Source: Desulfobulbaceae bacterium
GTDB taxonomy: Bacteria > Desulfobacterota > Desulfobulbia > Desulfobulbales > SURF-16
DNA length: 64,000 nt
Assembly (NCBI GenBank): GCA_002868945.1
Contig: PKTX01000006.1
Span: 46,963-110,962, forward strand
Direction: 5' to 3'
Part shown: in pieces, positions 1 through 8,492 of the stretch
Position numbering within the stretch: the stretch's first letter is position 1
How the letters are laid out: every line of letters begins with the position of its first letter
Made by a program: the position numbers and the translations under genes
The notes under the pieces: model-generated
The model's input: the letters and a program-made list of their open reading frames with translations, nothing else
Database searches by the model: none
What the model was told of the DNA's origin: nothing

Positions 1-99
1 ATATATGCCTGCACCCCAAGGGCACTTCTTTCAGGGCGCGCTTATTTTTCTCGCAGTCCTTGATCTCGTACGAAATGACCTATTTCTGGACAGACACTA
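1..99. mobile_element. MITE-like element, family B (cut by window edge)
   Basis: This is the right part of a short inverted-repeat element. It ends in CTATTTCTGGACAGACACTA, the family B terminal repeat also seen at 36.5 kb and 41.0 kb. The interior (cacttctttcagggcgcgct, then a CGCAGTCCTTGAT module) is shared with the elements at 12.9, 36.4 and 40.9 kb. The left end lies outside the window. No transposase is encoded. Confidence 0.6.
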
Positions 100-111
100 A
101 CCAGATTTTTT

Positions 112-1113
112 TTATGATGGGGGTGCGGGTCGTGCCCGGAGGCCGGGGCATACCAGGCGGTTGCGGCCCCGGTGTTTGGCCTCGAACAGGGCGCGTTCTG
201 CCTGGCTGGTCAGGTCATGCACAGTGGTGCCGGCTTTGGGGGTCAGGGAGGCAATGCCGCAGCTCAGGGTGAGCCATGGGCTGACCGCTGAGTGCGGGTG
301 GGGAATCTGGCGTGCTGCCAGGGCCCGCCTGAGCCGCTCCGCCACGGCGCAGCCGCCTTCGGCAGGCGTTTCGGTGAGAATAATGGCAAATTGATCACCA
401 CTGTAGCGCGCCGCCAGGTCGGCCGGTCTTTTGATGGTGGCGGCCAGAATGGTTGCCACCCTTTGCAGGCATGCATCACCCTGTTCACGGCCCTGCCGGC
501 TGTTATAGGCCTTGAAGAAGTCGAGGTCGGCCAGGCAGAGGGTGATGGGGTGCTGGTCACGGCGGCATCGCCGCCACTCCTGGTCGAGGAATTCATCAAA
601 AAAAAGGCGATTGGCCAGGCCGGTAAGGTCGTCATGCCGCCTTGAGTGTTGCAGGCGCATGGCAGCCGTATCGAGTTGCCGGTGTAAGCTTTGGTTGCGG
701 GCTATTTCCGCCTGACGGGCCAGGGCGCACTGAATGCGGGCCCGCAGCTCCACCGGATGGACCGGTTTGCGGAGAACATCCATGGCCCCTTGCGGCAGAC
801 CGGCCTGCAGGGCGGCATGGTTGAGATCGCTTACCAGCAGGATGATGGGGATAGTGGCTGATGCCGCCTTGCCGGCCAGGTGCGGCCAGGCACCATCATG
901 CGGCTGCTGGTCAAGCAGGTTCAGGTCAACGAGGAGAAGTTCAGGCGCGGCCGTCCCCTCCTGCAGGTGGCCTGGGATCAGCGTGCTCGCTTCGGCCAGG
1001 GAGGCGGCCTGCTGGATAGCACCATGGCCGCACTCCTGTAACAGGGCGGCAAGGCGCCTTCTGCTCTCGTCCATTTTGTCGATAATAAGAATGGTCTTGT
1101 CTTGGGTGTCCAT
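112..1113 (-). CDS. Response regulator with degenerate GGDEF domain
   Basis: A cytoplasmic protein of about 333 aa. An N-terminal receiver-like domain (roughly residues 5-125; ILIID start, LLVDLNLLD around the phospho-acceptor Asp) is joined by a short helical linker to a GGDEF domain that begins at DDLTGLANR. The catalytic signature reads SGDQF instead of GGDEF, while an RxxD inhibitory-site motif (RPAD) is kept five residues upstream. It may therefore bind c-di-GMP rather than make it; that is an inference. I chose the ATG at 1113 over the track's TTG twelve bases upstream; both have weak ribosome sites. It is the last gene of the minus-strand c-di-GMP block. Confidence 0.85.
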   Translation of the reverse strand: MDTQDKTILIIDKMDESRRRLAALLQECGHGAIQQAASLAEASTLIPGHLQEGTAAPELLLVDLNLLDQQPHDGAWPHLAGKAASATIPIILLVSDLNHAALQAGLPQGAMDVLRKPVHPVELRARIQCALARQAEIARNQSLHRQLDTAAMRLQHSRRHDDLTGLANRLFFDEFLDQEWRRCRRDQHPITLCLADLDFFKAYNSRQGREQGDACLQRVATILAATIKRPADLAARYSGDQFAIILTETPAEGGCAVAERLRRALAARQIPHPHSAVSPWLTLSCGIASLTPKAGTTVHDLTSQAERALFEAKHRGRNRLVCPGLRARPAPPS

Positions 1114-1368
1114 GGCGTCCGGCAACCGGGAGTGGCAGGAGGAAAACGAGGTTGTCCTGTTGTGCTGCTGGCCACATTGTTCCGTTTGCTGCCGATTTTT
1201 GCAAGGCTATTATGACGGGACGCCTTTTTGGAGCGGGCCGGCAGGGTGTGGTGCTGGTCTGGAAATGGTCAAGTGGGGGGCGGCTGCGATACGGCGCTCG
1301 GCAGGAGGGGGACAGGGTCTGGCTGGCATGCAGGGGCAGGAGTTCTGCCTCGCAGACCAGGTGGTGGA

Positions 1369-1740
1369 TCAGCTGAAGAGGGACTCTTTCGTGATGATGT
1401 GATGGAAGGTAATGATCTGCCGGAAGTTAAGGGCGTCAAAACGGATACAGGCGCGGCGCCGGCCCTTTTCCGCATGGCTCTCCGGGCTGGGCAGATCTAT
1501 CTTGGCGACAATGGTATAGGGGATATTTTCGATATAGAGGATAGTCCCTTGCATAAAAAAGATTTCCAGGGTGTCTGATCTCTTTATTGCCGTGTCGAGT
1601 TGTGCCGGGTAGTCAAAGGCCAGGCCGTCCATGCTGATATCATGGACCTGGCCCAGGCAGTTGTTGATGCTGACGAAAATGTCTTCAGCCACCCTGATGC
1701 GGGCCGAGAGGCGCCGCTCATTCATCTGTTTTGTTGTCAT
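1369..1740 (-). CDS. PilZ domain protein, probable c-di-GMP receptor
   Basis: A small single-domain PilZ protein of 123 aa. Both c-di-GMP-binding signatures are visible: RxxxR within RRLSARIR near the N-terminus and DxSxxG as DISMDG about 25 residues later. PilZ proteins bind c-di-GMP and pass the signal to partners. The track's longer ORF begins at 1881, but the ATG at 1740 has a GGGGAG ribosome site directly upstream and gives a compact PilZ start (MTTKQMNERR), so I use it. It lies between the split PilZ-AAA+ regulator and the REC-GGDEF gene, in the same orientation. Its target cannot be told from the sequence. Confidence 0.85.
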   Translation of the reverse strand: MTTKQMNERRLSARIRVAEDIFVSINNCLGQVHDISMDGLAFDYPAQLDTAIKRSDTLEIFFMQGTILYIENIPYTIVAKIDLPSPESHAEKGRRRACIRFDALNFRQIITFHHIITKESLFS

Positions 1741-1895
1741 GGCACTCCCCTGTGTCTGAATGTGCAGTGGAAAAAGATCTGCAGCCGGGGTGCAGGGCGC
1801 CTTGATCGCGATCTTGGCAGCAGGGCGTTGGCCGATTGTTAGACGTGAGGCGTTGTTGCCCCGCTTGCTGGGGGCGGCCACCGCCGGCCCGTGGT

Positions 1896-2834
1896 TCAGG
1901 CCACTTTTTCCTTCTTGCGAAGGCCCAAGAGTTCATAGCGTTCAATCTTGCGGCGCAGGGTATCCTTGGATATGCCCAGCTCCCGGCAGGTCTTCATGCG
2001 TTTCCAGTTGTTGCGTTTCAGGGCGTCAAAGATGGCCTGTTTTTCAATCTCTTCCAGGCAGAGCGGTTCATTGCAGGAGGGACTGACGTGGTCCGGCTCC
2101 TGTTGCCTGGTGTCATCCATGGTGGCGGGCAGGTGTTCCGGCTGAATCAGGCCGCCCTTGCAGAGGATAAAGGCATATTCGATGATGTTTTGCAGTTCGC
2201 GGATATTGCCGGGAAAATCATAGGCCATGAGGATACGCAGGGTGTCATCCGCCAGGCCGCTGATCGACATGTTTTTTTCCGCATTTAATTTTTCAATGAA
2301 GTGATTGGCCAGCAGCGGCACATCATGGATACGATCGCGCAGAGAGGGCACCTCCAGCTTGACCACGTTAAGGCGGTAGAAGAGATCCTCCCGAAAGTGG
2401 CCGGCATGCATCAACTCCTCCAGATTACAATTGGTGGCAGCCAGGATGCGAATATCGGCCTGGACCGAGTCGTTGGAGCCCAGCGGCTCGTAGAGTCTGG
2501 TCTCCAGGACGCGCAGGAGTTTGACCTGCATGGCCAGGGATATTTCACCGATCTCGTCAAGGAAGAGGGTGCCGCCCTCTGCCGCGGCAATGCGGCCGAG
2601 TCGATCGGCCTTGGCGTCGGTGAAGGCGCCGGCCTTGCAACCGAAGAGCTCCGACTCCAGGAGGGTGTCGGGCAAGGCGCCGCAGTTCACCGTCACCAAG
2701 GGACCATCGGCTCGATTGCTGAGACGATGCAGGGCCTTGGCCAGGACCTCCTTGCCGGTGCCTGACTCGCCCAGGATGAGGACATTGCTGTCGCTTTTGG
2801 CAATTCGGGGCAGAATGTCAAAGATACGGTTCAT
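1896..2834 (-). CDS. Sigma-54 enhancer-binding protein, AAA+/Fis-HTH half (downstream of an in-frame stop)
   Basis: The C-terminal part of a bacterial enhancer-binding protein. It has an AAA+ ATPase with Walker A GESGTGKE, Walker B TLFLDEIGE, an arginine-finger region (FREDLFYRLN) and a C-terminal Fis-type HTH (CRELGISKDTLRRKI). The loop that contacts sigma-54 reads GAFTDA rather than GAFTGA, a variant I recall from other PAS-type regulators. The reading frame is continuous with the PilZ-PAS-PAS ORF upstream (2925-4043) apart from one TAG codon. The ATG at 2834 has no visible ribosome site and skips the usual linker, so independent translation looks doubtful. Probably a fragment of a 715-aa protein. 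Confidence 0.8.
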   Translation of the reverse strand: MNRIFDILPRIAKSDSNVLILGESGTGKEVLAKALHRLSNRADGPLVTVNCGALPDTLLESELFGCKAGAFTDAKADRLGRIAAAEGGTLFLDEIGEISLAMQVKLLRVLETRLYEPLGSNDSVQADIRILAATNCNLEELMHAGHFREDLFYRLNVVKLEVPSLRDRIHDVPLLANHFIEKLNAEKNMSISGLADDTLRILMAYDFPGNIRELQNIIEYAFILCKGGLIQPEHLPATMDDTRQQEPDHVSPSCNEPLCLEEIEKQAIFDALKRNNWKRMKTCRELGISKDTLRRKIERYELLGLRKKEKVA

Positions 2835-2924
2835 GGCCGGGCTGTTGCTGCGGATATCACCTATCTGCGTCTGCTTACTGCGGCCATACTGCTCAATCTT
2901 GCTTGGCCGTAAGTCGCGGAAGGT

Positions 2925-2927
2925 CTA
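2925..2927 (-). other. In-frame amber codon splitting the PilZ-PAS-AAA+ gene
   Basis: ORFs 4043-2925 and 2834-1896 lie in one frame (716 codons including the final stop). Reading through the TAG gives MGGV-stop-TFRDLRPSKIEQYG, a normal PAS-to-AAA linker. A single CAG-to-TAG change explains it. TAG ends several neighbouring genes (for example those ending at 28585, 29502, 38335 and 39479), so general TAG recoding is unlikely. Confidence 0.8.
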
Positions 2928-4043
2928 CACGCCGCCCATGAGATTGCCCTGGTTGTCATAGAGGGGCGCGGCCGAGATACTCACCGGAACCTGTTCACCA
3001 TCGGCATTACGAATCTGGATGTTGCGGTTGCAGTCTGGTTGGCCGCAGCTGATGCTGGCGGCAATGGCGCAATTCTTGCCGCAGATGCTGCTGTGAAAGA
3101 TATCGCTGCAATAACTGCCGATGGCCTTGGCCCGGGAGACACCGGTGATCTTCTCCGCCGCCCTGTTAAAGGAGGTGATTCGCCAGTTGGTATCGACACT
3201 GAAGATGCCGTCCGCGACATTGTCCAGGATAACGGCCCGGCCCAGCAGGGATTTAACCTCCCGGAAGACCTGAACGCCACCAATGACGTTGCCCTCTTTA
3301 TCGATAAGGGGGGTGGCGCTGATGGTGGCGCCGATGCGATTGCCCTTGGCATGGGTAATGAAGACAGAGCGATTCTCCACCGCTCTCTTGGTGTTCAGGC
3401 TTTCCGCCAGCACACACCCCTCGCCGCAGGCATTGGATTGAAAGACTTCATGGCAGTGGCGCCCCAGGGCGTCCTCGCGCTTCCAGCCGGTAAGTTCTGC
3501 GGCCGCCTTGTTAAAGCTGGTGATGCGCCAGTCGGTGTCCACGCAAAAGACCCCATCCACCATGGCATCGAGAATAAACTGTGAGGGGATTTCCTGGAAA
3601 ACGGCAGGGGTGAGTTTTTCCGTCAGGGTCTGAATGGGCACGGGCCAGTCGATGTCCCGGTTAAAGGCGATGCCGTACGTTTTCTTGTTGGCGCAGCTAC
3701 CGTTTTTGGCCCAGCAGACATTGCCGTGCACAAAGTGGGTCCCTTCGGCATAGTCCCTGATATGCAGGCCCATTTCATCTTCGGGCCACAATTCCACATG
3801 CATATTGGGTTCAAGGGGGGCATCGGTGATGATCTGCATGCCCTTGGTGTGGATATCCCAACTTTCAGCGGCGTATGAGAGGTTTTGCGACCTCTCGCGC
3901 AACCGGAATTTGAGATGCAGGGGCATTCTCCGCTGGTCTCGGCGTTCGTCTGGATTCTTCAGCGCTCTTCTCCTTACTTGTGCGGGCGGCGAAGCCTGCC
4001 CTGGTTGAGAAAAGGTGCATTCCCATCCTGCCTGCACACTCAT
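2925..4043 (-). CDS. PilZ-PAS-PAS sensory half of an interrupted enhancer-binding protein
   Basis: This is the N-terminal half of the regulator whose AAA+ domain follows in the same frame. A PilZ-like domain (about residues 30-130; ERRDQRRM, then DIHTKG where DxSxxG would be expected, so its c-di-GMP binding is uncertain) precedes two PAS domains. Each PAS carries a Cys-rich stretch (CHEVFQSNACGEGC and CSDIFHSSICGKNC) typical of PAS-sigma-54 regulators and possibly redox- or metal-sensing. The ORF ends at a TAG after NLMGGV, exactly where the first PAS reads GGVQVFRE, so Gln is the expected residue. The start is uncertain: the ATG at 4043 lies in the loop of a 16-bp inverted repeat and has no clear ribosome site. 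Confidence 0.75.
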   Translation of the reverse strand: MSVQAGWECTFSQPGQASPPAQVRRRALKNPDERRDQRRMPLHLKFRLRERSQNLSYAAESWDIHTKGMQIITDAPLEPNMHVELWPEDEMGLHIRDYAEGTHFVHGNVCWAKNGSCANKKTYGIAFNRDIDWPVPIQTLTEKLTPAVFQEIPSQFILDAMVDGVFCVDTDWRITSFNKAAAELTGWKREDALGRHCHEVFQSNACGEGCVLAESLNTKRAVENRSVFITHAKGNRIGATISATPLIDKEGNVIGGVQVFREVKSLLGRAVILDNVADGIFSVDTNWRITSFNRAAEKITGVSRAKAIGSYCSDIFHSSICGKNCAIAASISCGQPDCNRNIQIRNADGEQVPVSISAAPLYDNQGNLMGGV

Positions 4044-4076
4044 GGGGGAGAGAAGGGCCAGCAGGATGGGAATGCA
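4016..4076. repeat. 16-bp perfect inverted repeat around a predicted start codon
   Basis: The arms tgcattcccatcctgc (4016-4031) and gcaggatgggaatgca (4061-4076) are perfectly complementary with a 29-nt loop. The only ATG start of the PilZ-PAS ORF (4043, minus strand) lies in the loop. A hairpin in the mRNA could control translation initiation, or the true start may lie further downstream. Confidence 0.6.
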
Positions 4077-4141
4077 GAAACACCTATATTAAAACCAACT
4101 TGGAAGCTTTTCTGCCTGAACGTACGGATGGACGGAGCCGC

Positions 4142-4501
4142 TTAGCCGTTAAGACGGCGACTGCCCAGGAGCCGGTGTTCCAAACCCTGCCGGTCTATGA
4201 ATGTTTTCCAGTACGTCTCATATTTTATGTCGGTTTGGTAGGTGCCGACATAAAGGGGCATACCGCCCAATTCTTTTATCTTTGCCGCCAGTTTGCACCA
4301 GCTACTGTGGCCTATCTTGCCGGGGTCGGTGTAGAGGGGATGGCCGTGCCAGGCATCGTTGACACCACGACAGGCAGGACATTGACCGCTGCCGATGGAC
4401 CATTCCTTGGCGCGCAGTGCGGCCAGGCGAGCTGCGGCCGATGCCGATGCGCTGTGGGGCTCTTCTCGATACGTGTCGGGCAATCCGTGATCCTGGTTCA
4501 T
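4142..4501 (-). CDS. Small hypothetical protein with a CPAC motif
   Basis: A soluble protein of about 119 aa that I do not recognise. The ATG at 4501 is preceded by a strong purine-rich ribosome site (GGAGAAGGGAGGG), which favours it over the track's longer ORF. The N-terminal third is Ala/Ser-rich. The middle has CPACRGVNDAWHG followed by a single Cys (SSWCKLAAKIKELGG), and the C-terminus is rich in Tyr and Arg. The three Cys and nearby His could bind metal, but no family is evident. It lies between the histidine kinase and the split regulator, in the same orientation. Confidence 0.55.
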   Translation of the reverse strand: MNQDHGLPDTYREEPHSASASAAARLAALRAKEWSIGSGQCPACRGVNDAWHGHPLYTDPGKIGHSSWCKLAAKIKELGGMPLYVGTYQTDIKYETYWKTFIDRQGLEHRLLGSRRLNG

Positions 4502-4855
4502 TGATACCCTCCCTTCTCCTGTTGCAGCTGCACATGCAGAGCTCTTTGTCTGGGGTGCAATGGCAGGGGTGGCTTCTTTTGCATCGCCACCCTGATCTCT
4601 GCTGCTGGGTCGTGCTCTCTCAACTACAAAGTGATATAGCAAGAGGCATACCGAAGCATAAGGACGCATGCTGATCCATCCAATAACGATGTATTTTCAA
4701 GGGGAAAGAGTTTTGTGCCGCTTTTTGTCGGTAGGGGGGCGGGAGAGGAATTCGCCCGGCGGCCTTGGCCACTGACCATTTCCTGGCGAGGTAAGGGGTC
4801 AAGAGCTGAGGGTGTGGTGTTTTGCCCCACCCCCACGTCAGGGCAGGGCAATCTC
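4502..4855. other. Intergenic stretch, no feature recognised
   Basis: About 350 bases between the small CPAC protein and the histidine kinase gene. No convincing ORF, terminator, promoter or repeat was seen. Confidence 0.4.
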
Positions 4856-6796
4856 TCAGGCAGGGCTGAGGTGGGGGGAGGTGATGGGAATGGTTATGGT
4901 GAAAAGGGCGCCGCCCTCTGCGTGATTGCAACCGGTGACACTGCCGCCGTGATACTCGACAATCTTACGGACATTGGCCAGGCCGAGTCCTGTGCCGCCC
5001 GGCCGGCTGGTCATGAAGGGCTGAAAGAGGCGATGACTCTTGCTGCTGTCCAGGCCGGGGCCGCAGTCGCGCACCTCGATAATGGCCTGATCATGGGCGG
5101 AGATGGTGGAGCTGAGGCGGCTTGCTATGGCAATGGTGCTCTCCTCCGGCGACCATTGAATGGCGTTGAGCACAAGATTGGTCAGGGCCCGGATCATCAG
5201 TTCCCGGTCGATCTCAAGCAGGGTATCGCCCAGATTGTCATGGACCTTGATGGTGATCTTCTTTTCATCTCTGGGCCGGGCTATGGCATTAAAGGTGGCT
5301 TCAACAAGGGCGCTGAAGCTTGTGGGGCGGATCTGCAGGGTGAGCGGCCGACCATAGTTCAGGAGGTCGTTGAGCATATTCTCCAGCCGCCTGGACTGCT
5401 CCTGGGCAATGGTCGCCAGTTCGTGGAAGGCCGGGTTGGCGTCGCCAAGCTCCTGCTGAATGGTTTTTATGTTCATGTTGATGGAGGAGAGGGGATTGCG
5501 CATTTCGTGGGCAATGCTGGAGGTCAATTCGCCGATGCGGGCCAGGGAGGCAGTCTGGGCCAGGGCCCGTTCAATTTCGTTTTTGCGCAGCACCTGTTCG
5601 GTCTTTTTGCGTTCAGTGATATCGTTGGCCACGCAGATCAGGGCGTTGATACTGTTGTCGGCGTTGCGCATCACGGATCCGGAAAACAGTACGGGGATCT
5701 GGACACCATCCTTTTTCAGGAGGCAGATTTCCAGATTGGCGACATCCTCGCCTTTGCGCAGGGGGGCAAGGGCCTTGTCCTGAAAGAGGGGGCGCATCTC
5801 TTCGCAGACCAGTTCGGTGATGCGTAGCCCCAGAAGCTGGTCTTCGGACCGCTCAAGCAGGGAGGCGGTTTTGGCGTTGACCTTGGAGAGTTGCAGATTG
5901 GGGGTGAGCACCATGAGGGAGCCCGACATATTTTTGATGATGCTGTCAACATAATCGCGGGAGACCATGGTCTCCTTAAGTTCCTGGGTCATTTCCCAGA
6001 AGGAGAGGGCCAGGTTGTTGATTTCGTCCTTGTCGCTTCCCAGCGGCGGGCGGTAGACCTCTGCGTTTTTGGCAAAGAGTCGAACCATATTCTGGATACG
6101 GGCCAGGGGCTCGATGAGTTGTCGGCTGGCAAAACCGTGGCTGATCAGAATGGCGGTGATAAGAACCACCACGAAGAGCACACCGAGGAAGAGGGTGTTG
6201 ACCTGGGCATTACGCCGCTGCTCCTCAAGCTCGTTTTCCACCTTGTCGGTGAAGTATTGCGCCAAATGGCGCAGGTCCGTCAGGATGTCGGTCTGCATGC
6301 TGCCCAGTTGCTGGACCTTTTTTTGCAGGGCGATGGAGGTCTCAATGGCCTGGGTGCTCAGATAGACCTCGGCGGCAAGGCTGGAGAAGTCGTTATACTG
6401 TGCCATGAGGGCACTGATTTTGTCGGTCTCCTGTCTGAAGACCGAGGCGTCTTTGGCTATTTCGGACATCTCTTCAAAAAGCTCAATAATCCGACTGCTG
6501 AGGCGATTGCCTTGCACGGCCTGGTCGGCCTCGCCTGTGAGAAAGGCGTTCTCATATTTTTCGATCTGATCTTTATAGGCCTGCAGAGCCTGGTCGCTGA
6601 GCAGGGCCAGGGGCATCTCCACCTTTTGCAGGTGGTTGAGGCGGGCGGCCTGCCGGCTGTTGGAGTAAAAGCTGGAGAGCGTGGCGATGAAATAACCCAC
6701 CAGGGCGATGAGCACACAGGTCCACACCTTGCTGCGAATACTGCCGCTGCGAAACAGGCCGGCGATTGTTTTATGGGTCTCTTTCTTGTCAGCCAT
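4856..6796 (-). CDS. Membrane sensor histidine kinase (sensor-HAMP-PAS-HisKA-HATPase)
   Basis: A sensor kinase of about 646 aa. TM1 lies near residues 24-41 (CVLIALVGYFIA), followed by a helical periplasmic domain, TM2 near 190-210 (LGVLFVVVLITAILI), HAMP, a PAS domain, an H-box (SSIAHEMRNPLSS) and an ATPase domain with N box (NLVLNAIQWSP), DCGPGL and GTGLGLA. All residues needed for autophosphorylation are present. The ATG at 6796 overlaps the upstream diguanylate cyclase stop as ATGGCTGA, implying translational coupling; the track's longer start lies deep inside that gene. The N-terminal half is clearly homologous to the upstream cyclase, so the two arose by duplication with different output domains. 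A cognate regulator is not certain; the NtrC-type protein at 13.6 kb is one candidate. Confidence 0.9.
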   Translation of the reverse strand: MADKKETHKTIAGLFRSGSIRSKVWTCVLIALVGYFIATLSSFYSNSRQAARLNHLQKVEMPLALLSDQALQAYKDQIEKYENAFLTGEADQAVQGNRLSSRIIELFEEMSEIAKDASVFRQETDKISALMAQYNDFSSLAAEVYLSTQAIETSIALQKKVQQLGSMQTDILTDLRHLAQYFTDKVENELEEQRRNAQVNTLFLGVLFVVVLITAILISHGFASRQLIEPLARIQNMVRLFAKNAEVYRPPLGSDKDEINNLALSFWEMTQELKETMVSRDYVDSIIKNMSGSLMVLTPNLQLSKVNAKTASLLERSEDQLLGLRITELVCEEMRPLFQDKALAPLRKGEDVANLEICLLKKDGVQIPVLFSGSVMRNADNSINALICVANDITERKKTEQVLRKNEIERALAQTASLARIGELTSSIAHEMRNPLSSINMNIKTIQQELGDANPAFHELATIAQEQSRRLENMLNDLLNYGRPLTLQIRPTSFSALVEATFNAIARPRDEKKITIKVHDNLGDTLLEIDRELMIRALTNLVLNAIQWSPEESTIAIASRLSSTISAHDQAIIEVRDCGPGLDSSKSHRLFQPFMTSRPGGTGLGLANVRKIVEYHGGSVTGCNHAEGGALFTITIPITSPHLSPA

Positions 6797-8492
6797 TGGA
6801 TGGGGGGCCGGATTTCCTGTTGGGCGGTTCATAGAGGCAATAGGTTTTGCGGCCGCGGTTCTTGGCAAGATACATAGCCTGGTCGGCCCTGTTGATCAGC
6901 TGTTCGCCGACGCTGCCGTGGTCCGGGAACAGGGTAATGCCGATACTGACCCCCAGGTGGCAGGAGATAGAACCGAAGGTGTAGGGCACGGCCAGGCGTT
7001 CAATGATCTTTTCGGCGATCTTGACGGCATCCTCGGCGCAATGGAGGGTGTTGAGGATGACGGTGAATTCGTCACCACCCATGCGGGCCACGGTATCACC
7101 GGCCCTTACCAGGTTGTGCAGGCGCGCGGCGACGTTTTTGAGGACAAGGTCGCCGATGTCATGGCCCAGGTTATCGTTAATCGGTTTGAATTTGTCAAGG
7201 TCGAGAAAGAGCAGGGCAAACTTGTTGCCCGTGCGTCGCGCCTCGTGGATGGCCAGTTCCAGGCGATCAAAAAAGAGGTGGCGGTTCGCCAGGCCGGTGA
7301 GGGCGTCGTGCAGGGCCATCTGTTTGAGCTTCATCTCGGAATTCTTCAGCTCGGTGATGTCGTTGAGGACACAGACCAGGCCCATGACCTCGCCGGCCTC
7401 GTTATCCATCACCGAGCCGGAAAAATGGGCCGGAAAAATGCGCTCGTCCTTGGTGCGGCAGTTGACCTCAATATTGCGCATGGGCCATTGCGCCAACTGC
7501 TTTAAATTGGCAAGCGGCGCCTCTTTGCCGTCGGCAAAAAGCAGACGGCATTCCCGGTCGAGGAGTTCATTTTCCTCATAGCCGAAAAGTTCACAGGTCT
7601 GCTGATTAATCTTTTGAATGACGCCCTGCGGGCTGAGAACCACCAAGGCGCCCGACATGTTGCGGATGATGTTGTCCACATATTTTTTTGATACGGTGGT
7701 GGTCGTGAGGTCTTTGGTCATCTCGTAGAAGGCCGCAGCCAGCAGGCCCACCTCGTCCGAGGAGCCGTTGCCCTGCGGTTCAATAACCTCCTTGGCCACG
7801 GCAAAGCGTTTGATGTTTTTCTTGATGGCACTCAGCGGCGTAATCAGCAGCCGATCCGCGACCTTGTCGATAATGATCGCAGCGCAGAGCAGCACAATAA
7901 TAAAGAGGACGCCGAGAAAAAAGGTGGTGTGCAGGGCGCGGGTTTTGTTTCTCTGGATCTCTTCGATAAAGCTGGTGGAGAGATTCTTGTCCAGGGTGGT
8001 GAAGCGTTCCAGCAGATCGCGTTGAAGGCGCCCATGTTGCTGAATCTCTTTTTGCAGCTTCGGGGTCAGTTCAATGGCCTCATCGGCCCACGTTTCAATG
8101 GAGCGCGCCATTTTGAGATAGGCAAGGTAGTCCGCTTCCAACTTGTTGATCACCGCAATTTTCAGGGGAATCTGGGGGTTGCTCCGGGCGATCTCCTTGA
8201 CCTGGGTGAACTTGTCGAGCAAAACTTCGTTCAAGGCATCTACCTCATGGGCCAGCTCCTCTTCTCCGGTGAGAAAGGCATCCTCATGCCGGTCTATCTG
8301 GGTCTTAAAGGTGTGGAGCATGTCCGAACCCAGCGAAGCCACGGGAAACCAGGTCTCTTCCAGGTGGGAGAGGCGATCATACTGATCCATGTTGGAGTAG
8401 AAACTGGCAACCGTGGCAATAAAATAGCCGGCCAGTGACACGCACACGCAGAGCCAGATCTTGGTGCGAATACTTCCCCATCTCTTTTTCAG
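6789..8492 (-). CDS. Membrane diguanylate cyclase (sensor-HAMP-PAS-GGDEF), CTG start
   Basis: Predicted to make c-di-GMP from two GTP at the inner membrane. The order is TM1 (SLAGYFIATVASF), helical periplasmic sensor, TM2 (LGVLFIIVLLCAAIII), HAMP, PAS, then GGDEF with an intact MGGDEF site and an RxxD inhibitory site (RAGD) five residues upstream. The track starts at a GTG inside TM1. The in-frame CTG at 8492 has GGAGGT seven bases upstream, overlaps the previous stop as CTGA and restores an N-terminus (KKRWGSIRTKIW) that matches the paralogous kinase. There is no ATG, GTG or TTG between it and an upstream in-frame stop. Confidence 0.88.
   Translation of the reverse strand: MKKRWGSIRTKIWLCVCVSLAGYFIATVASFYSNMDQYDRLSHLEETWFPVASLGSDMLHTFKTQIDRHEDAFLTGEEELAHEVDALNEVLLDKFTQVKEIARSNPQIPLKIAVINKLEADYLAYLKMARSIETWADEAIELTPKLQKEIQQHGRLQRDLLERFTTLDKNLSTSFIEEIQRNKTRALHTTFFLGVLFIIVLLCAAIIIDKVADRLLITPLSAIKKNIKRFAVAKEVIEPQGNGSSDEVGLLAAAFYEMTKDLTTTTVSKKYVDNIIRNMSGALVVLSPQGVIQKINQQTCELFGYEENELLDRECRLLFADGKEAPLANLKQLAQWPMRNIEVNCRTKDERIFPAHFSGSVMDNEAGEVMGLVCVLNDITELKNSEMKLKQMALHDALTGLANRHLFFDRLELAIHEARRTGNKFALLFLDLDKFKPINDNLGHDIGDLVLKNVAARLHNLVRAGDTVARMGGDEFTVILNTLHCAEDAVKIAEKIIERLAVPYTFGSISCHLGVSIGITLFPDHGSVGEQLINRADQAMYLAKNRGRKTYCLYEPPNRKSGPPSNG

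Noticed and set aside
1896-4043. Pyrrolysine or general TAG recoding
   Set aside because: Many intact genes nearby end in TAG, and the expected residue at the site is Gln, one base away.
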